A stretch of DNA of 64,000 nucleotides, taken from Microcebus murinus (Eukaryota; Chordata; Mammalia; Primates; Cheirogaleidae). Under the pieces are notes generated by a model. That model saw only the letters and a list, made by a program, of their open reading frames with translations. It was not told the DNA's origin and did not search any database. Both the position numbers and the translations under genes were made by a program. The stretch lies in NCBI RefSeq assembly GCF_040939455.1, contig NC_134106.1:40074001-40138000 (forward strand), written 5' to 3'. Shown in pieces: positions 33,257 to 44,722 of this stretch. Numbering within the stretch: the first letter of the stretch is position 1; every line of letters begins with the position of its first letter.

Positions 33257-33258
33257 TA
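33201..33258. repeat. (TG)n microsatellite
   Basis: About 25 uninterrupted TG units, then a TA interruption and further TG units. Such tracts are length-polymorphic and can adopt left-handed DNA. The cysteine/valine and histidine/threonine runs in the open frames across it are artefacts of the repeat. Confidence 0.98.
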
Positions 33259-34477
33259 TTCTGGGTGGGGATGGGTGCTTCTTCCTCCACGGTGTGGCCA
33301 TATGGGTGTGCCCATTCATATAGGCTGAGCCAGAAAGTCTTAAGTTTTAACCACTTGAAATAGATGTTGGAGTTGGGGTTTAGAAATGGGACAGACATTT
33401 CTACAAATTCATTGCCCAGGATGATTTACAGTAAAATTACATAGTAGTTTTAGCTCTGCATGTGGGCAAATGGAGGATGGAGTAATGAGGAAAGGCCACA
33501 CTTGAAGAATTAAATACCAATGGGAGACAACCTTGCTAAAGCAGTCTAGAGGGCCCAGATGAGTAACCTAATTGAATGCAGAGAAGGACAGGTCTGTGTG
33601 CACTGGGTTGGTCAGGGGAGGCTTCGTGTTATAAAGAGACAGTTTAACCTGGGCCTGCTAGCATTCGTTTTATTTAGGCAATGAAGAAGGGAAAACACTT
33701 CCAGTGTGTGCTACTAAACCCACTTGCTTTGGGTTTCACGCAGAACTCGTCTGCCATTGCAAGGGGAAACTGTTACAGCTTTCGGAGCTATGCTCAGTTT
33801 CAGCTGCATGTACCCACACCGGGTATTTGGGAACATACAGAAAAAGGAATGATCAGAAAGCTGTCTGTAGCGCTTCCTACTTTTTACCCTCCCCTCTAAG
33901 GCTTAAGAACCAAGTAACTAATGCAGACTCAAAGGAAAATAAAAGTTGCAAATTATGTATTTAGTAACATCCACTTCAGGTGTTCCCTAAATTTTTTGGG
34001 GGGTACTCGAACCTCTGGAAAACATCCAGATCTGATGTCAGATCCAAAGATCTCTGAGCGTGAAGGAGAAGAGCTGCCACAGAGCCTGTGACTGTCACTC
34101 TGTGGGAAACAACAGCAGGGGCATCTTCTGGCCAGAATCTATTTGGAATTACAGTTTGGTGAGAATTGAGGTTGCTGATGTGGCAAAGCCCAGGCAGGGG
34201 AGGAATGAGGAGAGAGGGAGGGAGTGCTGCTTGCAGCTGACACTCCGAAAAGTTCCTGAAAAGAGGAAGAAGATTGTAGAATCAACGACCTGGAGCCGCT
34301 CAGTGTAGAAATAGTCTTGCATCTTAGTTGCAGCCCTGGGAGAAGGCTTAAAGATATACATTTTGTTCTGTTTAATAAGTCAGGGAAGAACTTTAAGAAT
34401 TCTGTAAAAGTTGGTCAATAGTGTTGACATGTCTAAAGGGGAGTTGTGGATGTCCCCATTGGGGAGAAGGGAGCAGG
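33259..34477. other. Single-copy-looking DNA
   Basis: No repeat is recognised with confidence. Parts around 33,580-33,660 weakly resemble reversed L2. The open frames at 33,681-33,964 and 34,060-34,308 have no recognised motif. Confidence 0.4.
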
Positions 34478-34695
34478 CCTTTTCTGAGCACTTGCTCTGT
34501 TAGATGCTCTCAGCCATTGTGGCATTTGATCATCATGACTTCTTGTGAGATATTCTTACTATATTTTTCCTTTGATGAAACTGAGGCTCAGAGAGATTAG
34601 GCAATTTGTCTGTAGTCACATAGTAGCCAAGGAAGGATTTGAACTCACTTCTTGGGCTATTGCAAATCATATCTCCATTTATGTAGAAACTTTGC
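34478..34695 (-). repeat. MIR SINE relic, antisense
   Basis: Reverse MIR: 'TTTCTGAGCACTTGCTCTGT', 'GCATTTGATCATCATGACTT', 'TTTGATGAAACTGAGGCTCA', GAGAGATTAGGCAATTTG, 'AAGGAAGGATTTGAACTCAC'. Confidence 0.8.
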
Positions 34696-35682
34696 TTTTC
34701 AACAACGGGCATGACAGAGATTTTGCTATTCCGCATTGTGGGTCCTTTGTCAGGCTGCCTGAAATAAAATCATCTGAGGACAGGCACTGGATTGGTTTCA
34801 GGTGAGGAATCAGTGCCTTGTGCCCTCTGATACTTTAAATGTTTTCCAAGGCTAGGAGGAGGAGGAGAAATGGTAATTTATATAGAGTGACTTGTACATA
34901 ATAAGAATTCAATAAATGTTATCTATCATGATGATGATGATAATGAAGATGATTAAACAATCTCTGCCCAGAAGGATTTTGTCTGACAGGGTATTGATTT
35001 CTGCAGCAAAACAATCAGCCTAATAGGATAAAGATTGTCATCTTAGCATCATTAATTATGAAGCACTTATAAAATGAAGATGAGAAAACACACTGTTAAA
35101 CCCAGGGCTTAGCTTGTGCTACTGACTCTTAATGGTCCTACAGGGCTCTGGTCCTATGTAGTAGAGGGCAAGGTGTGTTTAGTTTCTGTTATGTTTTTCA
35201 TTGCCAAAAAAAAAAAAAAAACAACCCAGAAACAAACAAACAAAAAACAAAACATAGAGGTTCATGTCCTAGATTAAGATAACTTGCTGAATGATCTTGA
35301 GGTTTTCTTTAGGGCCGTATCCAGCCTTTCCTTCTGCTGTGTGATGAGTGTTCTCTTAGCCAGTAACTAGTTCTCCTTTTGGATATCCCAGGTCCACATT
35401 CCCTTGACCAACCCCTCTGTGCCTTTTGTGAAGACAAAATACTATGTATGGCAAAGTCCCCATTGGGCCTAAGGGAAGATGAGTAGGCAGGATCTTTTGG
35501 CCTTGACTTCTATGCAAGAGCACCAGATGGGGAGTTGATTACCAAATTGTGCTGAAAATAATTGTTAGAGGTCTTCAGACAAGGGACAGAATTTATACGT
35601 GGGTTGGGGTGGTCAGGTTGGCTTCTTGGAGGACTTGACCTTGAACTGGTGGGGCCCAAATAATTCTCAAGGCAGATAAAAG
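34696..35682. other. Single-copy-looking DNA with simple-repeat patches
   Basis: A MIR/L2-like tail 'TAAGAATTCAATAAATGTTA' sits at about 34,900, followed by a short (GAT)n patch at 34,930-34,955. An A-rich run lies at 35,206-35,255. Around 35,590-35,660 a reversed L2 trace is possible. Confidence 0.4.
35206..35255. repeat. A-rich simple repeat
   Basis: Sixteen consecutive A residues followed by AAAC/AACA units. No SINE or processed-gene body precedes it, so the source of the tract is unclear. Confidence 0.9.
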
Positions 35683-35908
35683 CCAGAGTGCTTAGCTTTC
35701 AATCTCAGCTCCATTACTTATTAGGTGTATGGCCTTACAGGTTTCTTCATCATTTTTGTGCCTCAGTTTCCTCATCTATAAAATAGGTATAATAATAGTA
35801 CCTACCTCATAGGGTGGTTGTGAGGATTAAGTGAGTAGGTACTTCTCAAGTACAGAGAACAGTGCCTATACCCTAGCAGAAGCTCAATAAATATTTGCTC
35901 TTTTTATT
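35683..35908 (+). repeat. MIR SINE, nearly full length
   Basis: The best-preserved MIR in the window: 'CAATCTCAGCTCCATTACTT', GTGCCTCAGTTTCCTCATCT, 'AATAATAGTACCTACCTCAT', AGGGTGGTTGTGAGGATTAA, 'AGAACAGTGCCTATACCCTA' and CTCAATAAATATTTGCTC. Confidence 0.92.
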
Positions 35909-36369
35909 AAAGACTGGGGAGATTTGGGCAGTCTGAGAGAAGAAGCCAGATCTCAGAGACAGGAAAGAGAATTCAGGTCAAATTTATGCTGCCTCTCAGC
36001 CACGGCAGGAGGCCTGACTTATCCTGTTCACTAGGGGACACAGCCAAGGGCAAAATGTTTTCCCACTGACATCCCTGAAGACATAAGTGAGTGACTCCCT
36101 GGGTGGCTACAATATGGTACAGTTTTCTAAAGAGCTTAGTTTGCTCTTTGGGAATATATTTGGACCTGGGGAAATGCTGACCTCAAGGGGGCCATTTTTG
36201 TTTCTTTTGGAGAACAAGGCTTGTGGGAAATTTAGAAGACTTGTCTGCTTCACTAAAAGCCATACCTAAGCCCATTTATTGGTTTACATGTGAGACTTCC
36301 AGGGAGGATCTGGTTCTAACCTGAGGTTGCATCTCTTCTTAAGGCAATACCTGGATTCTTAACACTCAG
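35909..36369. other. Single-copy-looking DNA
   Basis: No repeat or gene is recognised. Confidence 0.4.
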
Positions 36370-36575
36370 TATGCATTTATCAAATCTTCAATGTGCCATG
36401 TTTCTGCCTGTACAGAGCTCACAGTTTATTAGGTGACATAGACAAGTAAATAAGTAATTACATTGGAGTGTGACAAATGTTCTCATGGGGGAAGTATAGG
36501 GCACCATGAAAGCAAGTGGGAGAGGCAGCTAGTCCAGCCTGGGATGCTGGCAGGATGGACATGTAAATTAAGACC
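36370..36575 (-). repeat. L2 LINE relic with 3' end, antisense
   Basis: 'CATTTATCAAATCTTCAATG', 'CTGTACAGAGCTCACAGTTT', 'GACAAGTAAATAAGTAATTA', and 'ATTGGAGTGTGACAAATGTT' follow the reversed L2 tail into the body. Confidence 0.6.
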
Positions 36576-36799
36576 CACAGGAGGAGGAGGAATTACCTGG
36601 AGCTATGGGGTGAGGGTGGGAGTGTGGGAAGTGGAGGGGCCGGCTGAGAAGTTGTATGTACTGACCTGCTGACACGAGTCAGGGTTTGTGCTGTGTGCAT
36701 GTGTACATATGTGTTGTGCATGTGAGTGTAGCGGGGAAGAAAGATGGGATGGGGTAGGGGCAGTTTGGAATAGTTAAGAAAGACCTGATCTGGATTAAG

Positions 36800-37000
36800 G
36801 AGAAAAATCTAGTTTTGGTAATATCTTACTGGCCGACTTTGGGTAAGTCACTTCACCCATATGGGACTTAATTTCTTCATTTGTAAAATGGAAATTATAA
36901 TAACATAAACTTGGCCTACTTTCCAAGGCTATGTCACAGCTCACGACATCTAGCATTATACATATTTAAGGAATTATCATTGCCATGTCATGATTTCATT
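36800..37000 (+). repeat. MIR SINE relic
   Basis: Forward MIR: 'CTGGCCGACTTTGGGTAAGT', CACTTCACCCATATGGGACT, 'TTAATTTCTTCATTTGTAAA', ATGGAAATTATAATAAC. Confidence 0.8.
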
Positions 37001-37479
37001 TAGGAAGACTGACAGTAACCTCTTTCTTAAATCCATAGTTTTAGGAGTATGTGAAAGTGATTAGGAATGACTATCCTAAACAATATCTTTAGTATTTACA
37101 ATGCCATTATTAGAAGCAGAGAAGTAGCATCTCTGTTTATGGTGGTGGGCAGCATTAGCCTATTAGCAGGTAGAGTAAAAGTCACCTATGCTGTCCATTC
37201 CCTCTGCCTCACAGCTGCCCACCCCCACCTGCTTACACAAAAGGGTGGTGGCTGATAGAATATACAAGAAGATGGAGGCGCTGTCTCTCTAAATCCCAGT
37301 TACAGAACAGCGATTCTCGCTACTACTTTTCCATGGCGGGTTTAGTGATTACCTGGTCAGATGGGTTAGAGTAGACAATGGTGGGAGGGCTATAAGCCCC
37401 AGACAATATGATACAGCAGGGAGACTTCTCACTCTGCAGAGCCGATGGGGAGGACTTCAGAGCCAACTACAGGAATAGG
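37001..37479. other. Single-copy-looking DNA
   Basis: No repeat or gene is recognised. Confidence 0.4.
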
Positions 37480-37672
37480 GCATGTGGGTGGCAATCTGGT
37501 AGCCAGAAAAGTCAAATAGTCTTTCATTCTGATCCCAGTGACCTTGGTACAGTTTATTTTCCTTCTCAAAGCCTCAGTTTCCTTATCTATAAACTTGAGA
37601 TAATTATACCAATTTTATAGGGTTGTTAGAATTGTTTAAGAAATTTTTTAAAGAGTAAAATCTTGACATACA
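37480..37672 (+). repeat. MIR SINE relic
   Basis: Forward MIR: 'CAGTGACCTTGGTACAGTTT', 'CTCAAAGCCTCAGTTTCCTT', ATCTATAAACTTGAGATAAT, 'TTTTATAGGGTTGTTAGAAT'. Confidence 0.85.
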
Positions 37673-38010
37673 AATATAAAATGAACATGTGTCAACTATT
37701 TTATATAATGCATTAATTAATGAGGGGACCAATTAATTAATAACTGGCTTGCAGAAGAGTTCAAAGAATCACACATAATATAGCCAATACGGAATTATGA
37801 GATGGATTTACAAGTAGTTGCAAACTGGGTTTATTTAAAAGGCAATAATCAATAGCATTCCACTGGGCACATTTCATTTGCATTTCAATGGATGAAAGTG
37901 ATTTTCATTGTTATCAGTTTCCTACATCTTACAATGTTGTAGAATAGCTTAAAAAATAACTTGAATCATGCCGTGTTTTCCATTCATGACACCCAGTAAT
38001 CTTCTTGGTC
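37673..38010. promoter_or_regulatory. AT-rich candidate regulatory stretch
   Basis: Repeat-free, AT-rich DNA with two ATTAATTAA-type palindromes at 37,712 and 37,731 and an octamer-like ATTTGCAT at about 37,880 beside 'TTTCAATGGATGAAAG'. This suggests homeodomain/POU-type binding potential. No experimental or comparative support is available here. Confidence 0.3.
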
Positions 38011-38045
38011 CATTTTAGTCTTTGTTACAATTTTCCCTCACTTAA
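38011..38045 (+). repeat. Possible MIR 5' piece, split by the L1
   Basis: 'TTACAATTTTCCCTCACTT' just before the L1 looks like the middle of a MIR core whose 3' half begins at 47,527 with 'AAATGGAGACAATGC'. If right, the MIR was the integration target of the composite L1. Confidence 0.4.
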
Positions 38046-39840
38046 TTATTTTTATTTTTTATTTATTTTTATTCTTTCATCATATTATGGGGGTACAAAT
38101 GTTAAGGTTATGTATATTGCTAACACCCCCCCCACCCCCCTCGAGTAAGAGCTTCAAGCGTGACCATCCCCCAAACATTGCTCATCTCACTCATTATGTT
38201 TGTATATACCCATCCCCCTCCTGCCCCCTCCCACCCGCTCAACCCCAATAAATGTTCTTCCTATATGTCCACTTAGGTGTTGATCCGTTAATACCAATTT
38301 GCTAGTGAGTACATGTGGTGCTTGTTTCTCCATTCTTGAGATACTTCACTTAGTAGAATAGGTTCCAGCTCTATGCAGGAAAATACAAGAGGAGCTATAT
38401 CACCATTGTTTCTTAAAGCTGAATAGTACTCCATGGTATACATATACCACATTTTATTGATCCACTCATGTATTGATAGGCACCTGGGTTTTTTCCACAC
38501 CTTTGTGATTGTGAACTGTTCTGCTATAAACATTTGAGTGCAGGTGTGCCATTTGTAGAGTGTCATTTGATCTTTAGGGTAGATGCCCAGTAGTGGAATT
38601 GCTGACTCAAATGGTAGATCTACTTGTATCGCTTTAAGGTATCTCCATATTGCTTTCCACAGAGGCTGAACCAGTTTGCAGTCCCACCAGCAGTGTAGGA
38701 GTGATCCTATCTCTCCATATCCATCTACGCCAATATTTATTGTTTGGGGACTTTTTGATAAAAAGGCCATTCTTACTGGAGATAAGTGATATCTCATTGT
38801 AGTTTTGATTTGCATTTCCCTGATTAGAGATGTTGAGCATTTTTTCGTGTTTGTTGCCTTTTCTAGCTTTTTTTGAAAATTTTCTGTTCATGTCCTTTGC
38901 CCACTTTTTGATAGGGTTGTTTGATTTTTCCTTGCTGATTTTCCTGAGTTCTAAATAAATCCTAGTTATCAGCCCTTTATCAGTTGTGTAGCTTGCAAAA
39001 ATTTTCTCCCATTCTGTGGGTTGTCTGTTTGCTCTCTTGACAGTTTCTTTGGCTGTGCAGAAGCTTTTTAATTTGATCAGGTCCCATTTATTTATTTTTG
39101 TTGCTGCTGTGATTGCCTTTGGGGTCTTGTTCATAAATTCTTTGCCTAGGCCAATGTCTAGAAGAGTATTTCCAACATTTTCCTCTAGTATTCTAATAGT
39201 TTCACACCTAATGTTCAAGTTTGTTACCCAGTGTGAGTTGATTTTTGTGAGAGGTGAAAGGTGTGGGTCTTGTTTCAGTCTTCTACATGTGGCTATCCAG
39301 TTTTCCCAGCACCATTTATTGAATAAGGATTCTTTTCCCCAGTGTATGTTTTTTCTGCTTTGTCGAAGATTAGTTGGCTATATGAAGATGGTTTTATATC
39401 TGGGTTCTCTGTTCTGTTCCACTGGTCAATGTCCCTGTTCTTGTGCCAATCCCAAGCTCTTTTAATTACTATAGCCTTGTAGTATAGTTTGAAATCTGGT
39501 AAATTGATACCTTCTATTTTGTTTTTATTGCTTAGGATTGATTTTGCTATACAGGGTCTTCTCTGGTTCCATATGAAGCGTAAAATTATTTTTTTCTATA
39601 TCTGAAAAATGATGATGGAATTTTGATAGGGATTGCATTGACTCTGTAGGTCACTTTGGGTAGTATAGACATTTTAACAATATTGATTCTGCCAACCGAT
39701 GAGCACGATATATTCTTCCTACTGTTTACATCCTCTATTTCTTTCTTTAGTGTTTCATAGTTCTCCCTGTAGAGGTCTTTTATACCTCCTTAGTTAAATA
39801 TATTCCTAGGTACTTTATTTTCTTTGTTGCTGTTTTGAAG
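38046..39840 (-). mobile_element. Outer L1 insertion, 3' arm, antisense
   Basis: A T-rich start (reversed A-tail), the reversed L1 3' UTR with long C-runs (38,124-38,140 and 38,214-38,245), then the reversed ORF2 C-terminal third. On the minus strand two long open pieces remain. 38,288-38,815 holds the Cys-rich segment as [13 protein letters not shown] and the C-terminal [14 protein letters not shown]. 38,634-39,218 covers the region before it, with [14 protein letters not shown]. They lie in different frames, so the ORF is broken. The arm ends at 39,840, where forward-strand ORF2 sequence begins: a twin-priming inversion. Confidence 0.93.
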
Positions 39841-40440
39841 GGAATTGAACATAACCCTGATACCAAAATCAGGAAAGGATGCAACAAAAACACTACAGAC
39901 CAGTATCGCTTATGAATATAGATGCAAAAATTCTCAACAGAATCCTAGCCAATCGAATCCAGGTGCTTGTCAAGAAAATAATCCATCACAACCAAGTGGG
40001 CTTCATCCCAGGAATGCAGGGATGGTTCAACATATGCAAATCTATAAATGTAATTCACCATATAAACAGAAGCAAAAACAAAGACCATATGATCCTCTCA
40101 ATAGATGCAGAAAAAGCATTTGACAAAATTCAACACCCTTTTATGATAAGAAGGGGCTTACCTAAAAATGATACAACCCATATATGACAAACCCACAGCC
40201 AGCATCATACTGAATGAGGAAAAATTGAAAGCATTCCCACTTAGAACTGGAACAAGACAAGGTTGCCCACTATCTCCACTTCTATTCAACATAGTGCTAG
40301 AAGTCCTTGCTACAGCAATCAGACAAGAGAGTGGAACTAAGGGCGTCCAAATGGGAGCAGAAGAGATCAAACTCTTACTCTTTGCTGATGACAGAATATT
40401 ATACCTAGAAAACACCAAGGATTCAATCAAGAGACTCCTT
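39841..40440 (+). pseudogene. Outer L1, inverted 5' arm: ORF2 RT domain fragment
   Basis: Forward ORF2 reverse transcriptase sequence, joined head to head with the antisense 3' arm. Residue blocks [45 protein letters not shown] and, in a second frame, [14 protein letters not shown] and [13 protein letters not shown] are visible. The RT catalytic FADD motif is intact. The frame switches near 40,160 because of a deletion. It has no start or promoter. The sequence is cut at 40,440 by a younger L1 and resumes at 47,412. Confidence 0.92.
40429..40440. repeat. Target-site duplication, left copy (inner L1)
   Basis: AAGAGACTCCTT, repeated exactly at 47,400-47,411. It lies in the host L1 ORF2 sequence, which reads continuously once the inner L1 and one copy are ignored. 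Confidence 0.95.
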
Positions 40441-40813
40441 TTTTTTTTTTTTTTACCTTTATCATATTATGGGGGTAAATATTGTTAGGGTTACATATAT
40501 TGCCCCTGCCATTCTTCCTCCTGCCTTACCAAAACATCAAGCATGTCCTACCCCTAAGGTGGTGCACACCGCACCTATTTTGTAAGTATGTGTCCTTCCC
40601 CTCCTCTCCCCTCCCATCTGCCTACCACCGATAAGTTTTTTTTTTTCTTTTTTTGACCTTTTGGTTACATTGTATATCTTTGCCTTTCCCTAGGAAGGGT
40701 TAGAGGTATTCCCCCCCACAAACAATGCTCTCCACAACCCTAAGATGTGTATCTCCCCCTCCCCCAAACCCTGGTGAGCACTATCACCATTTGAGCCCCG
40801 TAGTTTTAATCAG
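40441..40813 (-). other. 3' UTR of the inner L1
   Basis: A T-run, then the reversed 3' UTR with 'CCTTTATCATATTATGGGGG', C-rich runs near 40,600 and 40,755, and a second internal T-run at 40,637-40,657 followed by 'GACCTTTTGGTTACATTG'. On the L1 sense strand it is G-rich, a feature shared by mammalian L1 3' UTRs. Confidence 0.85.
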
Positions 40814-43800
40814 TCAGTACCAATTTGATGGCGAGTAGATGTGAAGCCCATTTTCTTGATCTTGTGTCACCTTACTTTGGGTAACAGGCTTAAGCTTAAT
40901 CCAGGAGAGCATAAACGGTGCTAGCTCACTGTCATTTCTTAGAATTGAGTAGTATTCCGTTGTGAGCATATACCAATTAATTATCCACTCATGAATTGAT
41001 GGACAATTGGGTTGTTTCCATGATCTTGCAATAGTGAATTGTGCTGCCTTAAACATTCAGGTGCAGATGTCTTTAGAGTAGAATGTCTTATGCTCTTTTG
41101 AGTAGATGCCCAACAATGCTATTGCTGGGTTGAATGGTATTTCTGTATCTAGCTGTTTGAGGTATCTCCAAATTCTTTTCCACAGAGGTTGCACTAATTT
41201 GCAGTCCCACCAGCAGTGTAAGAGCGTTCCTGTCTCTCCACATCCTTGCCAGCATTTGTTGTTTTGGGATTTCTTGATACAAGCCATTCTTATTGGTGTT
41301 AGATGGTATCTCATTGTGGTTTTGATTTGCATTTCTCTGATGATTAAAGATGTTGAGCTTTTTTTTTTATGTTTGCAGGCCATTCTGTCTTCTTTGGAGA
41401 AGTTTCTGTTCATTTCCATTGCCCATTTCTTGGTGGGATATTTTGATTTTTTTTTTTCTTGTTCTTTTAAGTTCTAGATAGATTCTTGTTATTAGACCTT
41501 TATCAGAAGTGTAGAGAGCAAATATTTTCTCTCTGTGGGTTGTCTATTTGCTCTAATGATGGTTTCCTTAGCTGTGCAGAAACTTTTTAGTTTGATGATA
41601 TCCCATCAAATTTATTTATTTTTGATGCAATGGTGATTGCCTTGGAGGTCTTCCTCAAGAATTCTTTGCCTAGACCAAAGTCTAATAGGGTTTTCCCAAT
41701 GTCGTCTTCTAGGATTCTTAAGGTTTCATGCCTTAGGTTTAAGTCTGTTATCCATCTCGAGTGAATTTTTGTGAGAGGTAGGGATCGTGTTTCAATCTTC
41801 TGCATGTAGCTAACCAGTTTTCCCAGCACCATTTATTGAAGAGGGATTCTTTTCCCCATTGTATGTTTTTGTCTGCTTTATTAAATATGAGGTTGCCGTA
41901 TACTGATGGTTTCATCTCTGATATCCCAAATCTATTCCAGATATTGATGCTTCTGTTCTTGTGTCAGTAGCAGGCTGATTTAACTGTTATTGCTTTATAG
42001 TAAAGCTTGAAGTCAGGAAGACTGATGCCTCCCAGTTTGTTCTTACTTAAGATTGCTTTGGCTATACGAGGTTTCTTCTGGTTCCATACAAAGTGCAGAA
42101 TTATTTTTTCTAGATCTGTAAAGAATGCTGGTGATATTTTGATGAGATTTGCATTAATTTTGTAGATAACTTTAGGTAATATTGACATTTTAATGATATT
42201 GATTCTACCAATCCATGAACAAGGTAGATTTTTCCATCTGTTCAAATCATCTGCAATTTCTTTTTTTTAGTGTTTCGTAGTTCTCCTTGTATAAATCTTT
42301 TATATCTTTTGTTAAGTATACTCCTAGATATTTAATTTTTTGGGGGAGGCTATAGTAAAGGGTATTGCGGTTTTGATTTGAGTTTCTGCTTGATGGTTCT
42401 TGGCATATATGAATGCTTCTGATTTGTGTATATTGATCTTAGAACCTGAAACTTTACCAAACTTATTTATTAAATCTAGGAGTCTGTTGGATGAATCCAT
42501 GGGGTTTTCTAGGTATAATATCCTATCATTGACGAAGAGTGAGAGTTTGATCTTGTCTGCCCCCACTTGGATGCCCTTAATACCCCTCTCTTATCTTATT
42601 GCTATAGCTAGGATTTCAAGTACTATGTTGAATAGAAGAGACAGTGGGCATCCTTGTCTAGTTCTGGATTGAAGAGAATGATTTCAATTTTTCCCCATTT
42701 AGAAAGATATTAGCAGTGGGTTTGTCATAAATGGATTTGATAAGTTTAAGGTATGAACCATCTATGCCTATTTTAAGAGTTTTTATCATAAAGGTGTGTT
42801 GGACTTTATCAAATGCTTTTTCTGCATCTATTGCCAGAATCATATGGTCTTTGTTCTTGATTTTATTTTTGAAGTGAATTGCATTTATAGACTTGCGTAT
42901 GTTGAACCAGCCTTGCATCCCTGGAATCAAGCCCACCTGGTGATGGTGAATTATTTTTTTGATGTGCTGGTGAATTCTATTTGCTAGAATTTTATAGGAT
43001 TTTTGCATTTGTATTCATGAAGGATATTGGTCTGTAATTTTCTTTTTTTTATTATGTCCTTTCCTGGCTTTGGTATCAAGGTGATATTGGCTTTGTAGAA
43101 TGAGTTAGGAAGGATACCGTCTTTCTCAGTGGTGTTGAGTAGTTTCTGTAGTATAGGTATGAGTTCATCTTTGTATGTTTGGTAGAGCTCTGAAGTGTAG
43201 CCATCAGGTCCGGGACTTTTCCGTTTGGGGAGGTTTTCAATTCTTCAATTTCTGAGCTTGGGATTGGTCTATTCAGGAGATCTGTTACCTCCTGTGTGAA
43301 CTTAGGGAGGTTGTATGAATCCAGGAATTTGTCCATTTCATCTTTGTTCTATAGTTTTTGGGCATATAGATTTTTATAGTAATCAAATATAATGTTTTGT
43401 ATTTCTGTGGTGTCTGTGATCTCTCCTTTTTTCATTTCTTCTTGAGTTTGTTAGAGTCTTCTCCCTTTGAGTCCTTGTCAATCTAGCAAGAGGGCTATCA
43501 ATTTTGTTTATCTTTTCAAAAAACCAGCTTCTGGTTTTGTTGATCTTTAGTATAGTTCTCTTGTTCTCCATTTCACTCAGTTCCGCTTTGATCTTCTTTA
43601 TTTCTTCTACTAGGATTGGAAGATGTCTGCTCTTCTTTTTACAGTTTCTTGAGCTTACTCATTAGGTTGTCAGTATCTAGGCTTTGTGTTTTTTGGATGT
43701 GAGCATTAATTGCTATTAGTGTTCCTCTCAGGTAAGCTTTTCCCGCAGATTTTGGGAACAAAAACCTGCTGTATCCCGCAGATTTTGGTAACAAGTATCA

Positions 43801-44639
43801 CCATTATCATTTTGTTCAAAGAAATTCTTGATTTCCCTTTGAATTTATTCCTTGACCCAATAATTTTTCAATAATAGGTTGTTTAGTTTCCATGAGTTTG
43901 TGAGGCATTGAGTGTTTCTGTTGGAATTGAACTATAATTTTATATCATTATGGTCAGAGAAGATACAAGGTATAATTTCTATTTTCTTGAATTTTTTCAG
44001 ATCTGATTTGCAGCCTAGGATGTGAAGAATTTTGGAGAAGGATCCATGGGCTGCTGAGAAGAATGTAAATTCAACTTTATTTGGGTGGAATGCTCTATAC
44101 ATATCTGTCAGACCTATTTGATCAAGGGCTCTGTTCAGGTCCATTATTTCTTTGCTTATTTTCTGTTTGGAGGATCTAACCAGATCATTCAATGGAGTGT
44201 TGAAATCCCCTGCTACTATGGCAGTGTTGTATAACATGGTGTTTAGATTAGACAAGGTTTGTTTTATGTAATTGGGTGCTCCTGCATTGGGTGCATAGAT
44301 ATTCAGAATTATTAAATCTTCTTGTTGGATCTTCCCTTTCACCATTATAAAATGGCCTTCTTTATCCTTTTTTACTTTTGTTATTTTAAAGCTTATGTTA
44401 TCTGCAAACAGTATAGCTATCCCAGCTTTCTTTTGACTTCCGTTTGACTGGATGATAGCTTTCCATCCCTTGATCTTCAGCTGGAAGGCATCTTTGTGTG
44501 TTAGATGTATTTCCTGTAGACAGCAGATGCTAGGCTTGTGGAGTTTTATCCACTCTGCCAGTTCATGCCTCTTCAGAGGACAGTTTAAGCCATTTACATT
44601 TATTGAAAGAGTTGAAATTGGAGGAAGATTACCATTCAT
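40814..44639 (-). pseudogene. L1 ORF2 (endonuclease-reverse transcriptase), broken
   Basis: The span of 3,826 bp equals about 1,275 codons, the usual length of L1 ORF2. The first 236 codons (44,639-43,932) are open and form the APE-like endonuclease. By human numbering N14, E43, D145, N147, D229 and H230 are present, but position 205, a conserved catalytic aspartate in the family, is leucine (SKILHILG). Reverse transcriptase follows in broken pieces: [10 protein letters not shown] is visible at 42,658-43,008, but the FADD catalytic motif has become FVND (42,324-42,566). The C-terminal Cys/His segment ([18 protein letters not shown]) survives at 41,057-41,419. A 33-bp direct duplication interrupts it at 43,741-43,792. 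Multiple frameshifts and stops make it a pseudogene. Confidence 0.95.
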
Positions 44640-44722
44640 ATTGTTGAGTGAAGACTTGTTGCTTGTCTTACTCTTTGTGCCATCATGTATATCAGGATCT
44701 AAACTTTAATTCTTTGAAGATT

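Noticed and set aside
33108..33398. Histidine/threonine- and cysteine/valine-rich proteins
   Set aside because: Translations of the (TG)n/(CA)n microsatellite.
35206..35255. A-tail of a processed pseudogene
   Set aside because: The sequence upstream matches no gene I recognise and no target-site duplication is visible.
38288..39218. Two long minus-strand frames (175 and 194 codons) as genes
   Set aside because: Both are overlapping pieces of a frameshifted L1 ORF2.
39016..39465. 149-codon plus-strand frame
   Set aside because: It is the reverse strand of L1 ORF2 and has no domain of its own.
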